The notes under the pieces are model-generated. The model did no database searches. It was not told the origin of the DNA and saw only the letters and a program-made list of their open reading frames with translations. From Rouxiella sp. WC2420 (GTDB lineage Bacteria; Pseudomonadota; Gammaproteobacteria; Enterobacterales; Enterobacteriaceae), in NCBI RefSeq assembly GCF_041200025.1, contig NZ_CP165628.1, forward strand, positions 3,162,001 to 3,226,000: a stretch of DNA of 64,000 nt, in the 5' to 3' direction. Of this stretch, positions 1 through 8,062 are shown piece by piece (position 1 is the stretch's first letter; each line of letters starts with the position of its first letter). The position numbers and the translations under genes are program-made.

Positions 1-646
1 GGATTTTCTGCATACCCAGCGCGCGGGCAGCTTCCTGCTGGCCTTCATCCACCGAGGACATTCCGGCGCGGATAATCTCTGCCATATATGCCGCTTCGTT
101 GAGGCCGAGTCCTAATATTGCGGCGGTCCACGGGGTAATCAGATCATTCATGCTGCCGGAGTAAAGAGTGGGCATAAACGGTAAACTAATACTAAAAGTC
201 GGATATAACGCCGCCAGGTTGTACCAGAAAATTAATTGCACCAGCACCGGCGTGCCGCGAAAGAACCAAATATATCCACGGCTAAATCCGGCAAATAATG
301 GATTTTGCGAAAGACGCATCACCGCCAAAATAACACTCAGGACAATCGCCAGCGCCATAATCACCAGAGTCAGCCACACGGTGACCCATAGGCCCTCAAG
401 AATGGTCGGCGAGAACAAATATTTGCCCACCGTTTGCCAGCCAAAATTAGGATTCGTGATCATCGAATGCACGACCATGACGATTAGCGCGAGCCCTACG
501 GCCAATGAAATCCAGCGCCCGTAATAACGCGGGGCGACCACCGTCATTGGCTGCAAAGTAGGTGGCGTCAATGAGGACGGCGTTCGCGTGCTTGCTTCTT
601 TCTCCGCCAGTGCGAGTCGCGGGCGAGGCTGATTATCTGTCATCAT
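1..646 (-). CDS. Amino-acid ABC transporter permease (HisM/GlnP family), C-terminus cut off
   Basis: Reading the minus strand from the ATG at 646 gives about 215 codons open to the window edge. The protein starts MTDNQPRPRLALAEKE after a second Met. A polar tail of about 45 residues precedes membrane segments of the HisM/GlnP/ArtM type, including GLWVTLWLTLVIMALAIVL. Near the edge is the start of the cytoplasmic EAA loop (EAAYMAEIISAGM). It lies 46 bp downstream of the ATPase gene on the same strand, after a binding protein further upstream, so it completes a polar amino-acid uptake transporter. An in-frame ATG at 655 is an alternative start; AGAGAA just before 646 favours the inner one. The long N-terminal extension is typical of inner-membrane permeases of this group with a cytosolic tail. 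Confidence 0.88.
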   Translation of the reverse strand, partial: MMTDNQPRPRLALAEKEASTRTPSSLTPPTLQPMTVVAPRYYGRWISLAVGLALIVMVVHSMITNPNFGWQTVGKYLFSPTILEGLWVTVWLTLVIMALAIVLSVILAVMRLSQNPLFAGFSRGYIWFFRGTPVLVQLIFWYNLAALYPTFSISLPFMPTLYSGSMNDLITPWTAAILGLGLNEAAYMAEIIRAGMSSVDEGQQEAARALGMQKI

Positions 647-692
647 TTCTCTCATTCACTCTTGCGCAAGGAAGGACAGTCAGTCCGGATAT

Positions 693-1466
693 TCACAGCA
701 CGCGGGTCAGAAAATCTCGGGTGCGTGCGTGAGCGGGAGCGGTAAACAGGCTCTGCGGCGAACCGGTTTCGATAATCGCCCCGTTGTCCATAAATGCCAC
801 TTTGCTACAAACCTCACGGGCAAACGCCATCTCGTGGGTCACTACCACCATGGTCATACCGTCCTCGGCCAGTTTGCGCATGACATCGAGCACTTCGCCG
901 ACCAGTTCCGGGTCCAGCGCGCTGGTTGGCTCGTCGAACAGCATGATGTCAGGCTTCATCGCCAGAGCGCGGGCAATCGCTACGCGCTGCTGCTGTCCGC
1001 CGGAAAGTTCAGAGGGATAGGCGTCATAGCGATGGCTCAGCCCGACGCGGTCCAACAGCTGTTTGGCCTCGCTCACTGCCTGCGCGCGCGGCACTTTCTT
1101 GACCTGCATCGGCGCTTCGATCACATTTTCCAGTGCGGTCATATGGCCAAACAGATTAAAACGCTGAAACACCATGCCGATGCGCGCTCGCTGGCGAACG
1201 ATTTCCGACTCCTTTAACAGGTGCAGCTTGTCGCCAACCTGTCGATACCCAATCCACTCGCCGAACACCTGCAGCGAACCGCCGTCAATTTTTTCGAGAT
1301 GATTAAGGCAGCGTAAAAAGGTTGATTTTCCCGAGCCTGAAGGGCCAATCAGACACACCACCTCACCGCTTTCGATACGCAGATCTACGCCTTTGAGGAT
1401 CTCGACGCCGTTAAACAGCTTGATCACCTGCCGGGCATCTACTGCCGGTATATTGCCTGCTGCCAT
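693..1466 (-). CDS. Amino-acid ABC transporter ATP-binding protein (GlnQ/HisP family)
   Basis: This 257-residue cytoplasmic ATPase has the full ABC set: Walker [10 protein letters not shown] at residues 41-49, the Q-loop [13 protein letters not shown], signature LSGGQQQR, Walker [13 protein letters not shown] and the switch histidine in VVVTHEM. The insertion after Walker A ([22 protein letters not shown]) is the one seen in HisP/GlnQ-type ATPases of polar amino-acid importers. It sits between the SDR gene (16 bp upstream) and the partial permease, in the same operon as the binding protein at 3924-4826. It should energise import of the ligand caught by that binding protein. The substrate cannot be read from an ATPase; the catabolic neighbours suggest something other than a standard amino acid. 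Confidence 0.93.
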   Translation of the reverse strand: MAAGNIPAVDARQVIKLFNGVEILKGVDLRIESGEVVCLIGPSGSGKSTFLRCLNHLEKIDGGSLQVFGEWIGYRQVGDKLHLLKESEIVRQRARIGMVFQRFNLFGHMTALENVIEAPMQVKKVPRAQAVSEAKQLLDRVGLSHRYDAYPSELSGGQQQRVAIARALAMKPDIMLFDEPTSALDPELVGEVLDVMRKLAEDGMTMVVVTHEMAFAREVCSKVAFMDNGAIIETGSPQSLFTAPAHARTRDFLTRVL

Positions 1467-1481
1467 GATGTTTCCTCTTTT

Positions 1482-2246
1482 TCAGGGAGCCAGATACCAG
1501 GTACAAACCCCGCCGCCGTCGACGATCAGCATCTGCCCGGTGGTGTAACCGGCATCGTCGCTGGCCAGATAACTCACCGCCTTTGCCACCTCAAGAGGCG
1601 TTCCGGCACGGCTTAACGGCAGGCGTGACACCTCTTCGGCCAATACTTTTTCCTGCTGTTGCCAGCCGCTGTTCGCCTCGCGGATAGGTCCGGGGCTAAC
1701 GCCATTAACGCGAATGCCGTACTGCGCCCATTCCATCGCCATTTGGGTGGTCAGGTTGACGATTGCCGCCTTGCTGGGGCCAAAGGCGCCCGCCCCCGGA
1801 TAACAACGGTGGGCCGAAGCTCCGGCGATGCTAATAATGCTGCCGCCGCGCTCGAGCATGATTTTTGCAACCTCGGTGCTGGTGATAAAGCAGCCGGTGG
1901 CGTTAGACTGCAACACCGTTTGCCACTGGCTATCGCTGAGTTCCAGCAGGCTGGCGTGGGCGCTGGCTCCGGCGTTGTTGACTAAAATGTCGATCCCGCC
2001 CCAGTCGGCGACAACCTGATTCACCAGCTTAGCCACGCTGCTGCGTTCGGTGAGCTCAGCTTGATACAGCTGAACCTGACCGCCCGCCTGCACAATCTCC
2101 ATCGCGGTTGTTTCCGCGCTGTGGCGGTCGTGGCGATAAACCAGCGCAATACGCGCCCCGTTGCTTGCCAGCTCCTGGCAGATAGCGCGGCCAATGCCTT
2201 TCGCGCCGCCGGTGACCAGTGCGACCTGGTTGTTAAAATTACTCAT
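1482..2246 (-). CDS. SDR-family oxidoreductase with Phe at the catalytic Tyr position
   Basis: This is a 254-residue classical-length short-chain dehydrogenase/reductase. The N-terminal dinucleotide motif TGGAKGIG is at residues 12-19, NNAG follows, and the C-terminal GQMLIVDGGG closing segment is present. The expected YxxxK active site reads FGPSK: the codon is TTT, read directly on the minus strand near 1775. The lysine is kept and the catalytic tyrosine is not. In the family this Tyr is the general acid/base, so the protein may be a weak or altered-activity enzyme, a binding protein, or use another residue. Its start overlaps the flavoprotein stop by 4 bp (ATGA), so the two are translationally coupled and probably act on the same substrate. 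Confidence 0.9.
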   Translation of the reverse strand: MSNFNNQVALVTGGAKGIGRAICQELASNGARIALVYRHDRHSAETTAMEIVQAGGQVQLYQAELTERSSVAKLVNQVVADWGGIDILVNNAGASAHASLLELSDSQWQTVLQSNATGCFITSTEVAKIMLERGGSIISIAGASAHRCYPGAGAFGPSKAAIVNLTTQMAMEWAQYGIRVNGVSPGPIREANSGWQQQEKVLAEEVSRLPLSRAGTPLEVAKAVSYLASDDAGYTTGQMLIVDGGGVCTWYLAP

Positions 2247-3910
2247 GACGATTTTTCACCCCCATTCAATGACGCTGACTGTGCGGCCAAAGTGCGGCCG
2301 CAAATGTATCCCCAGGTCAGATTCGGCCCAAGCGTGGTGCCCGCACCGACTGCCTTGGTGCCAATCGGATTGGCCATCGCCACCCCGGCACAAAATAGTC
2401 CACGAATAATCTCGCCGTCGTGATGACGCACTCGCCCAGACTCATCGGTTCTCGGGCCGCCTTTGGTCGCCAGAAACGAGCGATTAAACGGCACTGCAAC
2501 AAACGGCGGCTGGCAGATATCCATCAAACCGCCGTGAAAACGCGTATCCGCTTCCCCGTGCGCCGCCGACTGTTCACGATGAAAATCTTCATCGACGCCG
2601 TGCTGACAAAAACCGTTAAAGCGATTCACCGTGGCATCGAGACTGCCGTGCGGCAGTTTGAGTTTCGCCGCCAGCGCGGCCAAAGTCGGCGCTTTAATCA
2701 TCCAGTTTTGAAAGCGCATCGCTGTCAGACGCAGCATGGGTGAACGCTGCAACAAACGGCTATCGGCCACCAGCCAGGCCGGAAGATGTAACGGCATCCC
2801 TTGCTCGTTGCGGGCGTCCAACACTGCGCCAAGGTTGAAAGTAAATTCATTGGTAAAGCGATTGCCGCGAGCATCCACCAGAATGGCGTTGGGCTCATAG
2901 TGGAAGTAAACCGACAATCCATAAGGCTTGCCGAGATAGCGCCACGGCACCGCGCCGCCCATGTTGGCCTGATCCATATGCGCCAGCTGCGCGCCAATCT
3001 CTTCCGCCATCCGCTGCCCGTCGCCGGTATTACTGTCCGGGCTGCAAACGTAGTCCATCGCGCCAGGAAAATGCTGCTCGAGGCGCTGCGCGTCCCCTTC
3101 AAAGCCACCGCTGGCAATCACCACACCTTGCGAAGCTCGAACTTCAATCTGTTTTCCCAATTGTGAATAACGAGCACCGATCACCTGATGACTGCCGTGG
3201 GTAAGCAGACTCTCGACTCGGGCGTCGCTCACCACACGACAGCCTAGCGCCAGACATCCCGCCAGCAGACCGGTTACCATCGCCCCACCCTTGGTGCGCA
3301 GACGACGGGCAAATCGCCAGACCAGCTGCGGCGAAAGGCGACAGGCCACACCAATCGGGTGATGCCAGATATCGTGCTTAATCACTTCGTGGTAGGTATA
3401 AAATTGTGGCAACGGTGAAGGCCTAAGTTTGAAATGTCCAAACTTGTCAAGCACGCTGGCCGCCAGGGGTAACGGGGCCAGCATTCGCCCCTGTCGTTTG
3501 GCTCCGACAAAAGTGGCCAGCGGATCGGCCTCGTCAGTCAACGCAAAGCGCAGCGGTGAATGTTTTTCAACGAATGCCAGCATCTCGGCGGCAGAGTCGG
3601 TAAAAGCCCGCCACAGCGCGTCTTCACTCTCGGCCCAGCCCTGCGGTGCCGTGGCGCGCAGGTATGCCAACGCCTCGGCGGGTGAATCCTCGACTCCCGC
3701 CTGTCTGGCGTGATGATTGGCGGGTATCCAGGTCGCGCCGCCTGACATCGCGGTGGTGCCGCCCAGCCAGGCGCTTTTTTCGACAATCAGCACCGATAAT
3801 CCTGCTGCTGCGGCCTTCAGCGCCGCGCTAAGCGCCGCACCGCCAGAGCCGATAATCAGCACATCGCATTGCTCGATGAGTTCTTTACCGAGATTTTCAG
3901 ACTGAAGCAT
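2243..3910 (-). CDS. FAD-dependent oxidoreductase, 3-ketosteroid-delta1-dehydrogenase (KstD)/fumarate-reductase flavoprotein family
   Basis: The 555-residue protein opens with an FAD-binding Rossmann segment, DVLIIGSGGAALSAALKAA, ending in the acidic VEK that binds the ribose. Next comes GGTTAMSGGATWIPAN, typical of KstD-like enzymes. Later are the mid-protein FASGGFEG-type element (here IASGGFEGD) and the C-terminal FAD motif running from NPIGTKAVGAG to LGPNLTWGYICGR. No signal peptide is visible, so it is probably cytoplasmic. Family members desaturate or reduce C-C bonds of ketosteroids and other cyclic or unsaturated acids. The surroundings (amino-acid ABC transporter, SDR) argue against a steroid substrate. 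It lies 13 bp after the binding-protein gene and overlaps the SDR by 4 bp. Family assignment is firm; the reaction is unknown. Confidence 0.88.
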   Translation of the reverse strand: MLQSENLGKELIEQCDVLIIGSGGAALSAALKAAAAGLSVLIVEKSAWLGGTTAMSGGATWIPANHHARQAGVEDSPAEALAYLRATAPQGWAESEDALWRAFTDSAAEMLAFVEKHSPLRFALTDEADPLATFVGAKRQGRMLAPLPLAASVLDKFGHFKLRPSPLPQFYTYHEVIKHDIWHHPIGVACRLSPQLVWRFARRLRTKGGAMVTGLLAGCLALGCRVVSDARVESLLTHGSHQVIGARYSQLGKQIEVRASQGVVIASGGFEGDAQRLEQHFPGAMDYVCSPDSNTGDGQRMAEEIGAQLAHMDQANMGGAVPWRYLGKPYGLSVYFHYEPNAILVDARGNRFTNEFTFNLGAVLDARNEQGMPLHLPAWLVADSRLLQRSPMLRLTAMRFQNWMIKAPTLAALAAKLKLPHGSLDATVNRFNGFCQHGVDEDFHREQSAAHGEADTRFHGGLMDICQPPFVAVPFNRSFLATKGGPRTDESGRVRHHDGEIIRGLFCAGVAMANPIGTKAVGAGTTLGPNLTWGYICGRTLAAQSASLNGGEKSS

Positions 3911-3923
3911 CTTGGTGCCTCAG

Positions 3924-4826
3924 TCAGATTGGGTTGGTTTTCATCAGGTTGATGCCCGGCTTGGACAGACGCACGTCAGTCAACTGCCACTTGGTCATTA
4001 TTTTGTCGTAGGTGCCGTTTTCATGCAGTACGTTGAGCGCCTTTAGCAGCGACTGAGCCAGCGCGTCATTTTCGTGGGCAACCACCATGCCAAGGTAGTA
4101 TTTTGGCATCAGCGGCATTTCAATAGTGCGGATTGGCCGCGGCGCTTTCTTCTTGATTTCACCCGCAGCGGCGGCGTCGTTGAGCACAAAGTCTACTCGC
4201 CCGGCATACAGCGCCAGCAACACTGCATCGGCAGAAGGCAGCGTGACCGTTTTAATCGCCGGTTTACCCTGCTTGACGCAGTTAGGGGTATAGATTTCAT
4301 TGATGGCGTGCTCGAAATCGGTGCCGGTCTGCACGCCAGCATTCAAGCCGCACAGCGTCAGCGGATCGGCCTTGACGCTGGTGTTGGTCGCCAGCGTATA
4401 AACTTCATTGGTTGCGTAGGCGTAGTTAACGAAAGTGACTTGCTTCTCACGATCCAGACTGTCGGAAATGCACTCCACCGCCACGTCATAGCGCCCGCTT
4501 TTCACACCGGGGATTAGCCCGTCAAAATCGATTGATACGGGTTTAACCTTCACGCCGAGCACCTGGCCCATGGCATCCCAGAGGTCTGGTTCGAAGCCGA
4601 CCATGGTTTTATTGTCATCGGCGAAAGATTCACACGGCGGATAGTGTGCATCGGTGACCAAATTGAGCACTTTGCTTTGGCGGATTTTTTCAGGTAATTG
4701 CGCGTGCAGCTGGGCGTTCATCGCCAAGGGTGCGTCTGCTGCAAGGGCGGGTGCAATAGCGGAAACACTGGCAAGAGTAACGCAAAGATAAGACAAGGCA
4801 GACACCGCGACAGATTTCATTTTCAT
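3924..4826 (-). CDS. Periplasmic amino-acid-type ABC transporter substrate-binding protein
   Basis: Starting at the ATG at 4826, preceded by AGGGG nine bases upstream, the protein is 300 residues. It begins MKMKSVAVSALSYLC with a normal signal peptide ending near APALAADA. A longer open frame starts at 4877 but would put non-hydrophobic residues before the signal, so the inner start is preferred. The mature part has the SBP_bac_3 layout: GFEPDLWDAMGQVLGVKV, a GVKSGRYDVAVECISDS hinge, and the GVQTGT lobe-2 motif. It is the first gene of the minus-strand operon and delivers ligand to the permease and ATPase downstream. The promoter region is shared with the divergent GntR-led operon. Confidence 0.9.
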   Translation of the reverse strand: MKMKSVAVSALSYLCVTLASVSAIAPALAADAPLAMNAQLHAQLPEKIRQSKVLNLVTDAHYPPCESFADDNKTMVGFEPDLWDAMGQVLGVKVKPVSIDFDGLIPGVKSGRYDVAVECISDSLDREKQVTFVNYAYATNEVYTLATNTSVKADPLTLCGLNAGVQTGTDFEHAINEIYTPNCVKQGKPAIKTVTLPSADAVLLALYAGRVDFVLNDAAAAGEIKKKAPRPIRTIEMPLMPKYYLGMVVAHENDALAQSLLKALNVLHENGTYDKIMTKWQLTDVRLSKPGINLMKTNPI

Positions 4827-5199
4827 GTTTTTGGACCCCTGGTAAAAGTTTGCCATCTCTAAAAAACCCAGTTCCATTCTGCAACCATCATGCCAAATTT
4901 AACTAACCGATTAATTAACAGGCTGTACGCGGCCTGCACAGCTTGTACATTAAATAATCAAATTGGCTTTACTGAAAACAATCCCCAACAAGGTGCAAGG
5001 TTTTAGAAAAGACGATCAAATTGGGGCAGAGTCAGCAATGAACCTTTACTGATTGATTCAAGATCTGAATCACATTAACTCGCTGAAAATTATTGTTATC
5101 TATGGCTCATACACAATTAATTTCCGAACCAAGTACAAATTGGTTCGATTTGTGCAACCTATTTTCCATCAACATCACCAGCAGATTGAGACGCGGACC
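4827..5199. promoter_or_regulatory. Divergent promoter region between binding-protein operon and GntR operon
   Basis: This 373-bp non-coding stretch separates the two operons. It holds an 8-bp inverted repeat at 5125-5147 and three copies of a CAAATTGG core: ATCAAATTGG at 4957-4966 and 5015-5024, TACAAATTGG at 5134-5143. The spacing and repetition suit a regulator that controls both directions. No convincing -35/-10 pair was assigned. Confidence 0.55.
5125..5147. promoter_or_regulatory. Palindromic operator candidate for the GntR regulator
   Basis: Perfect inverted repeat CGAACCAA - 7 nt - TTGGTTCG, ending 52 bp before the regulator start. Its right arm overlaps one of three CAAATTGG motifs in the region. 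FadR-type GntR proteins bind short palindromes close to their own genes, so autoregulation is the natural reading; this is inference. Confidence 0.5.
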
Positions 5200-5925
5200 A
5201 TGCCTGAGAAGCTCGACACTTTAAAAATCCACGGCAACTCGCATTCCGCACTGGAACAGTTGCGACAGCTGCTTGAGCAACATTCCGACGAGGGCCAGCC
5301 GCTGCCACCGGAGCGCGATCTGGTGCTGCGCTTTGGCGTCGGTCGGCGTGAGATCCGCCGCGCGCTTGACGTGTTGGCTGAGGAAGGACGTATCTGGCGT
5401 AAGCAAGGCAAAGGGACTTTTATCGGCCCCAAGGCCCCGGCCCAGCCGCTTAGCCTGCAAACTCTACCGCGACAGTCGAACCTGCTGGAAGTGATGGAAG
5501 CGCGGTTGCAGATTGAACCGGGGCTGGCGAAATACGCGGCGCTGCGGGCCACGCCCGAGCAGGTGCAGCTGATGTGGCGCTTGCTTGACCGCATGACCAC
5601 GCTGGCGGCCGACGACGCCGACCAGATTGAACTGTGGGACAGCGCTTTTCACCGCGCTATCGCCGATGCTGCCGGAAACCGCCTGCTGCTCGGGCTGTTT
5701 GACGCCGTAGATGCAATCCGCCGTGACCCAAGCTGGCAGGCGGTGCGTGACAAGGCGCGAAATCAAGAACGCCTCGACATTTATGACCATCATCATCGGC
5801 GCATCGTGGAACATATCGCCGCCCGCCAACCGCTGGAAGCCGCCAGAATGATGCGCGAACACCTGCTTTTTTTACAGAACGCCTTTACCGCCGCCCTGAA
5901 CAATGACGATGAGGAGCTTATTTGA
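5200..5925 (+). CDS. FadR-subfamily GntR transcriptional regulator (FCD domain)
   Basis: From the ATG at 5200 the protein has 241 residues. The N-terminal winged helix includes LPPERDLVLRFGVGRREIRRALDVLAEEGRIWRKQG-type sequence (compare the GntR signature LPSERELA..VSR..VR.AL..L..EG). A C-terminal FCD all-helical effector domain carries the metal/ligand residues in FHRAIADAAGNRLL and DHHHRRIVEHIAARQP. The frame is open upstream to 5053, but the family starts just before the HTH, so the short form is preferred. The stop overlaps the following ATG by one base (TGATG), making it the first gene of the peptide-transporter operon. FCD regulators usually sense a carboxylic or amino acid of the pathway they control. 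Confidence 0.9.
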   Translation: MPEKLDTLKIHGNSHSALEQLRQLLEQHSDEGQPLPPERDLVLRFGVGRREIRRALDVLAEEGRIWRKQGKGTFIGPKAPAQPLSLQTLPRQSNLLEVMEARLQIEPGLAKYAALRATPEQVQLMWRLLDRMTTLAADDADQIELWDSAFHRAIADAAGNRLLLGLFDAVDAIRRDPSWQAVRDKARNQERLDIYDHHHRRIVEHIAARQPLEAARMMREHLLFLQNAFTAALNNDDEELI

Positions 5926-6950
5926 TGGACTCACACCCTGTTCCGCCGCTGCCCTTGCTGGCAATTGATCAATTAAAAGTCCAGTTTCGCGGCAGCCCGG
6001 CCACCGTGCTGGACGGTATTTCGCTGAAAATAGAAGCCGGAAAAACGCTGGCACTGGTCGGAGAATCCGGCTGCGGCAAGAGCGTGACCTCGCTGGCGCT
6101 GATGGGCCTGCTGCCACAAAGCGCGCAAGTGATGGAGGGCGAGGTACAGTTTGACGGCCACGGGCTGCTGACCCTGAGTGAACGGCAGTACGCCGATCTG
6201 CGCGGCCAGGATATTGCCATGATTTTTCAGGAGCCGATGACCTCGCTGAATCCCGCATTGACCCTCGGCGACCAGATAAGCGAGGCGGTGATGCGCCATC
6301 AGAATGTCGATAAAGCCGAGGCCCTGCGGCAAACCCTGCTAATTTTACAGCAAGTGCAGATTCCGGCTCCTGAACTGCGGATGAAAGCCTATCCGCATCA
6401 GCTTTCCGGCGGCATGCGCCAAAGGGTGATGATTGCAATGGCGCTGGTGAATCAACCCAGGCTGCTGATTGCCGATGAACCCACCACCGCGCTCGACGTC
6501 ACTATTCAGGCGCAAATCCTCGCCCTGCTCAATCGCATGCAGCAACAAAGCGGCAGCGCAATGCTGTTGATCACTCATGACCTCGGCGTAGTGGCTGAAG
6601 TTGCCGATAACGTGGCGGTGATGTATGCCGGGCAAATCGTCGAACAGGGTGACGTTGCCGCGCTGTTCAACGATCCGCAGCATCCTTACACCATCGGGCT
6701 GATGGGATCGATGCCGTCTCTGGCCTCACGTCAGGGTCCGCTTTCAACCATTCCGGGCGCGGTGCCGCTGCCTGCCGACATGCCGCAGGGCTGTCGTTTC
6801 GCCACCCGCTGCCCGTTTGCCGATCTGCGCTGTCATCAGCATCGCCCCGCGCTGACCTCGCTGAACAATACAACTCATCAGGTCGCCTGTTTTAAAGCAC
6901 CGCTGGAACAGCACTTTTCCCTGCAAACCTCACTGGAGGCGATGCCATGA
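5925..6950 (+). CDS. Oligopeptide/dipeptide-type ABC transporter ATP-binding protein (DppD/OppD)
   Basis: 341 residues from the ATG at 5925, with GAGGAG eight bases upstream; a TTG directly before it is an unlikely start. It has Walker A GESGCGKS, Q-loop MIFQEPMTSLNP, signature LSGGMRQR, Walker B LLIADEPTTALD and the H-loop in LLITHD. The C-terminal Opp/Dpp extension has the cysteine cluster (PQGCRFATRCPFADLRC...VAC) that in this family can hold an iron-sulfur cluster. It starts within the regulator stop codon and overlaps the next ATPase by 4 bp. The two ATPases form the heterodimer of the importer encoded through 11440. Confidence 0.93.
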   Translation: MDSHPVPPLPLLAIDQLKVQFRGSPATVLDGISLKIEAGKTLALVGESGCGKSVTSLALMGLLPQSAQVMEGEVQFDGHGLLTLSERQYADLRGQDIAMIFQEPMTSLNPALTLGDQISEAVMRHQNVDKAEALRQTLLILQQVQIPAPELRMKAYPHQLSGGMRQRVMIAMALVNQPRLLIADEPTTALDVTIQAQILALLNRMQQQSGSAMLLITHDLGVVAEVADNVAVMYAGQIVEQGDVAALFNDPQHPYTIGLMGSMPSLASRQGPLSTIPGAVPLPADMPQGCRFATRCPFADLRCHQHRPALTSLNNTTHQVACFKAPLEQHFSLQTSLEAMP

Positions 6951-8062
6951 ACACTCATCCGCACCCTATCCTCGAAGCCGTCGGTCTGAGCAAAGTATTT
7001 GCCGGTCCGCCATCACTGTTTCGTAAGACTCCCGGCGTGCAGGCCGTAGACCGGGTTTCTCTGCGTATTTTTCAGGGCGAAACGCTGGCGATTGTTGGCG
7101 AGTCAGGCTCGGGAAAATCCACTCTTGGCCGCCTGTTACTGCAACTGCTGCGCGCCAGCGAGGGTGACGTGTTTTATCAAGGGCAAAATATCAGCCGCCT
7201 GTCGAATGCACAGATGAAGCCACTGCGCCGCGAGATGCAGATCATTTTTCAAGACCCGTTTGCCTCGCTGAATCCGCGCATGACCGTTGAGCAAATCGTC
7301 GGTGAACCACTGTGGCTGCACAATATTGTGCCCGATGCCGCCGCGCGCCGTGAGAGAGTTCGCGAGCTGCTGACCACCGTCGGCCTGCCAGCCGCCTTCA
7401 GTGGGCGCTATCCGCACGAGTTCTCCGGTGGCCAGCGGCAAAGGATTGGCATTGCCCGCGCACTGGCTTCACAACCTAAACTGCTGCTTGGCGATGAACC
7501 TGTTTCGGCGCTGGACGTCTCGGTGCAGGCGCAGGTGGTAAATCTGCTGGAAAGCCTCAAGCAGCAGTTTGGCCTGACAATGATTGTCGTCGCCCACGGG
7601 CTGGCGGTGATCCGCCATATGAGTGACAGAGTGGCAGTGATGTATCTCGGGCAAATCGTCGAACTGGCCAAGGTGGACGATATTTTTGATGCCCCGCTGC
7701 ATCCTTACACTCAGGCGCTGATTGCCTCCGCCCCGCTGCTGACGCCGGGAGTAAAGCGGCCGGTAGACCTGTTGCAGGGCGATATGCCAAATCCGGCCAA
7801 TATGCCCGGCGGCTGTCGTTTTCATACGCGCTGCGCCTACGCCACCGATCAGTGTCGGCGGGTGGAACCGCTGCTGGAAAATGTCGGCGACTCGCGGCAG
7901 GTGGCCTGCCATCGCTGGTCTGAGCTATTACGTTCCAGAACGGCGGTGCTTATTCCGCCTCCCTCGGCGGCCTTTACGCTGCGCCGCGCCCTATTCGAAC
8001 AGGCCAGCAACCAGCTGGCGACCTCGCTTAACGCCAATACCACTGAAGGAACAACGCCATGA
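6947..8062 (+). CDS. Oligopeptide/dipeptide-type ABC transporter ATP-binding protein (DppF/OppF)
   Basis: The second ATPase of the importer, 371 residues. Walker A is GESGSGKST, the Q-loop is IIFQDPFASLNPRMTV, the signature FSGGQRQR and Walker B LLLGDEPVSALDVS. The C-terminal cysteine-containing Opp/Dpp domain follows (GGCRFHTRCAYATDQCRR). The switch histidine is in IVVAHG; DppF usually has SHD there, so the aspartate after His is replaced by glycine, a small oddity worth noting. A C-terminal tail of about 50 residues extends beyond the usual domain. It overlaps DppD and the binding protein gene by 4 bp on each side, implying coupled translation. Confidence 0.92.
   Translation: MNTHPHPILEAVGLSKVFAGPPSLFRKTPGVQAVDRVSLRIFQGETLAIVGESGSGKSTLGRLLLQLLRASEGDVFYQGQNISRLSNAQMKPLRREMQIIFQDPFASLNPRMTVEQIVGEPLWLHNIVPDAAARRERVRELLTTVGLPAAFSGRYPHEFSGGQRQRIGIARALASQPKLLLGDEPVSALDVSVQAQVVNLLESLKQQFGLTMIVVAHGLAVIRHMSDRVAVMYLGQIVELAKVDDIFDAPLHPYTQALIASAPLLTPGVKRPVDLLQGDMPNPANMPGGCRFHTRCAYATDQCRRVEPLLENVGDSRQVACHRWSELLRSRTAVLIPPPSAAFTLRRALFEQASNQLATSLNANTTEGTTP

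Noticed and set aside
2243-3910. True steroid degradation because of the KstD-like flavoprotein
   Set aside because: No other steroid gene (kshA, hsaC, mce-type uptake) is present; the amino-acid ABC transporter context points elsewhere.
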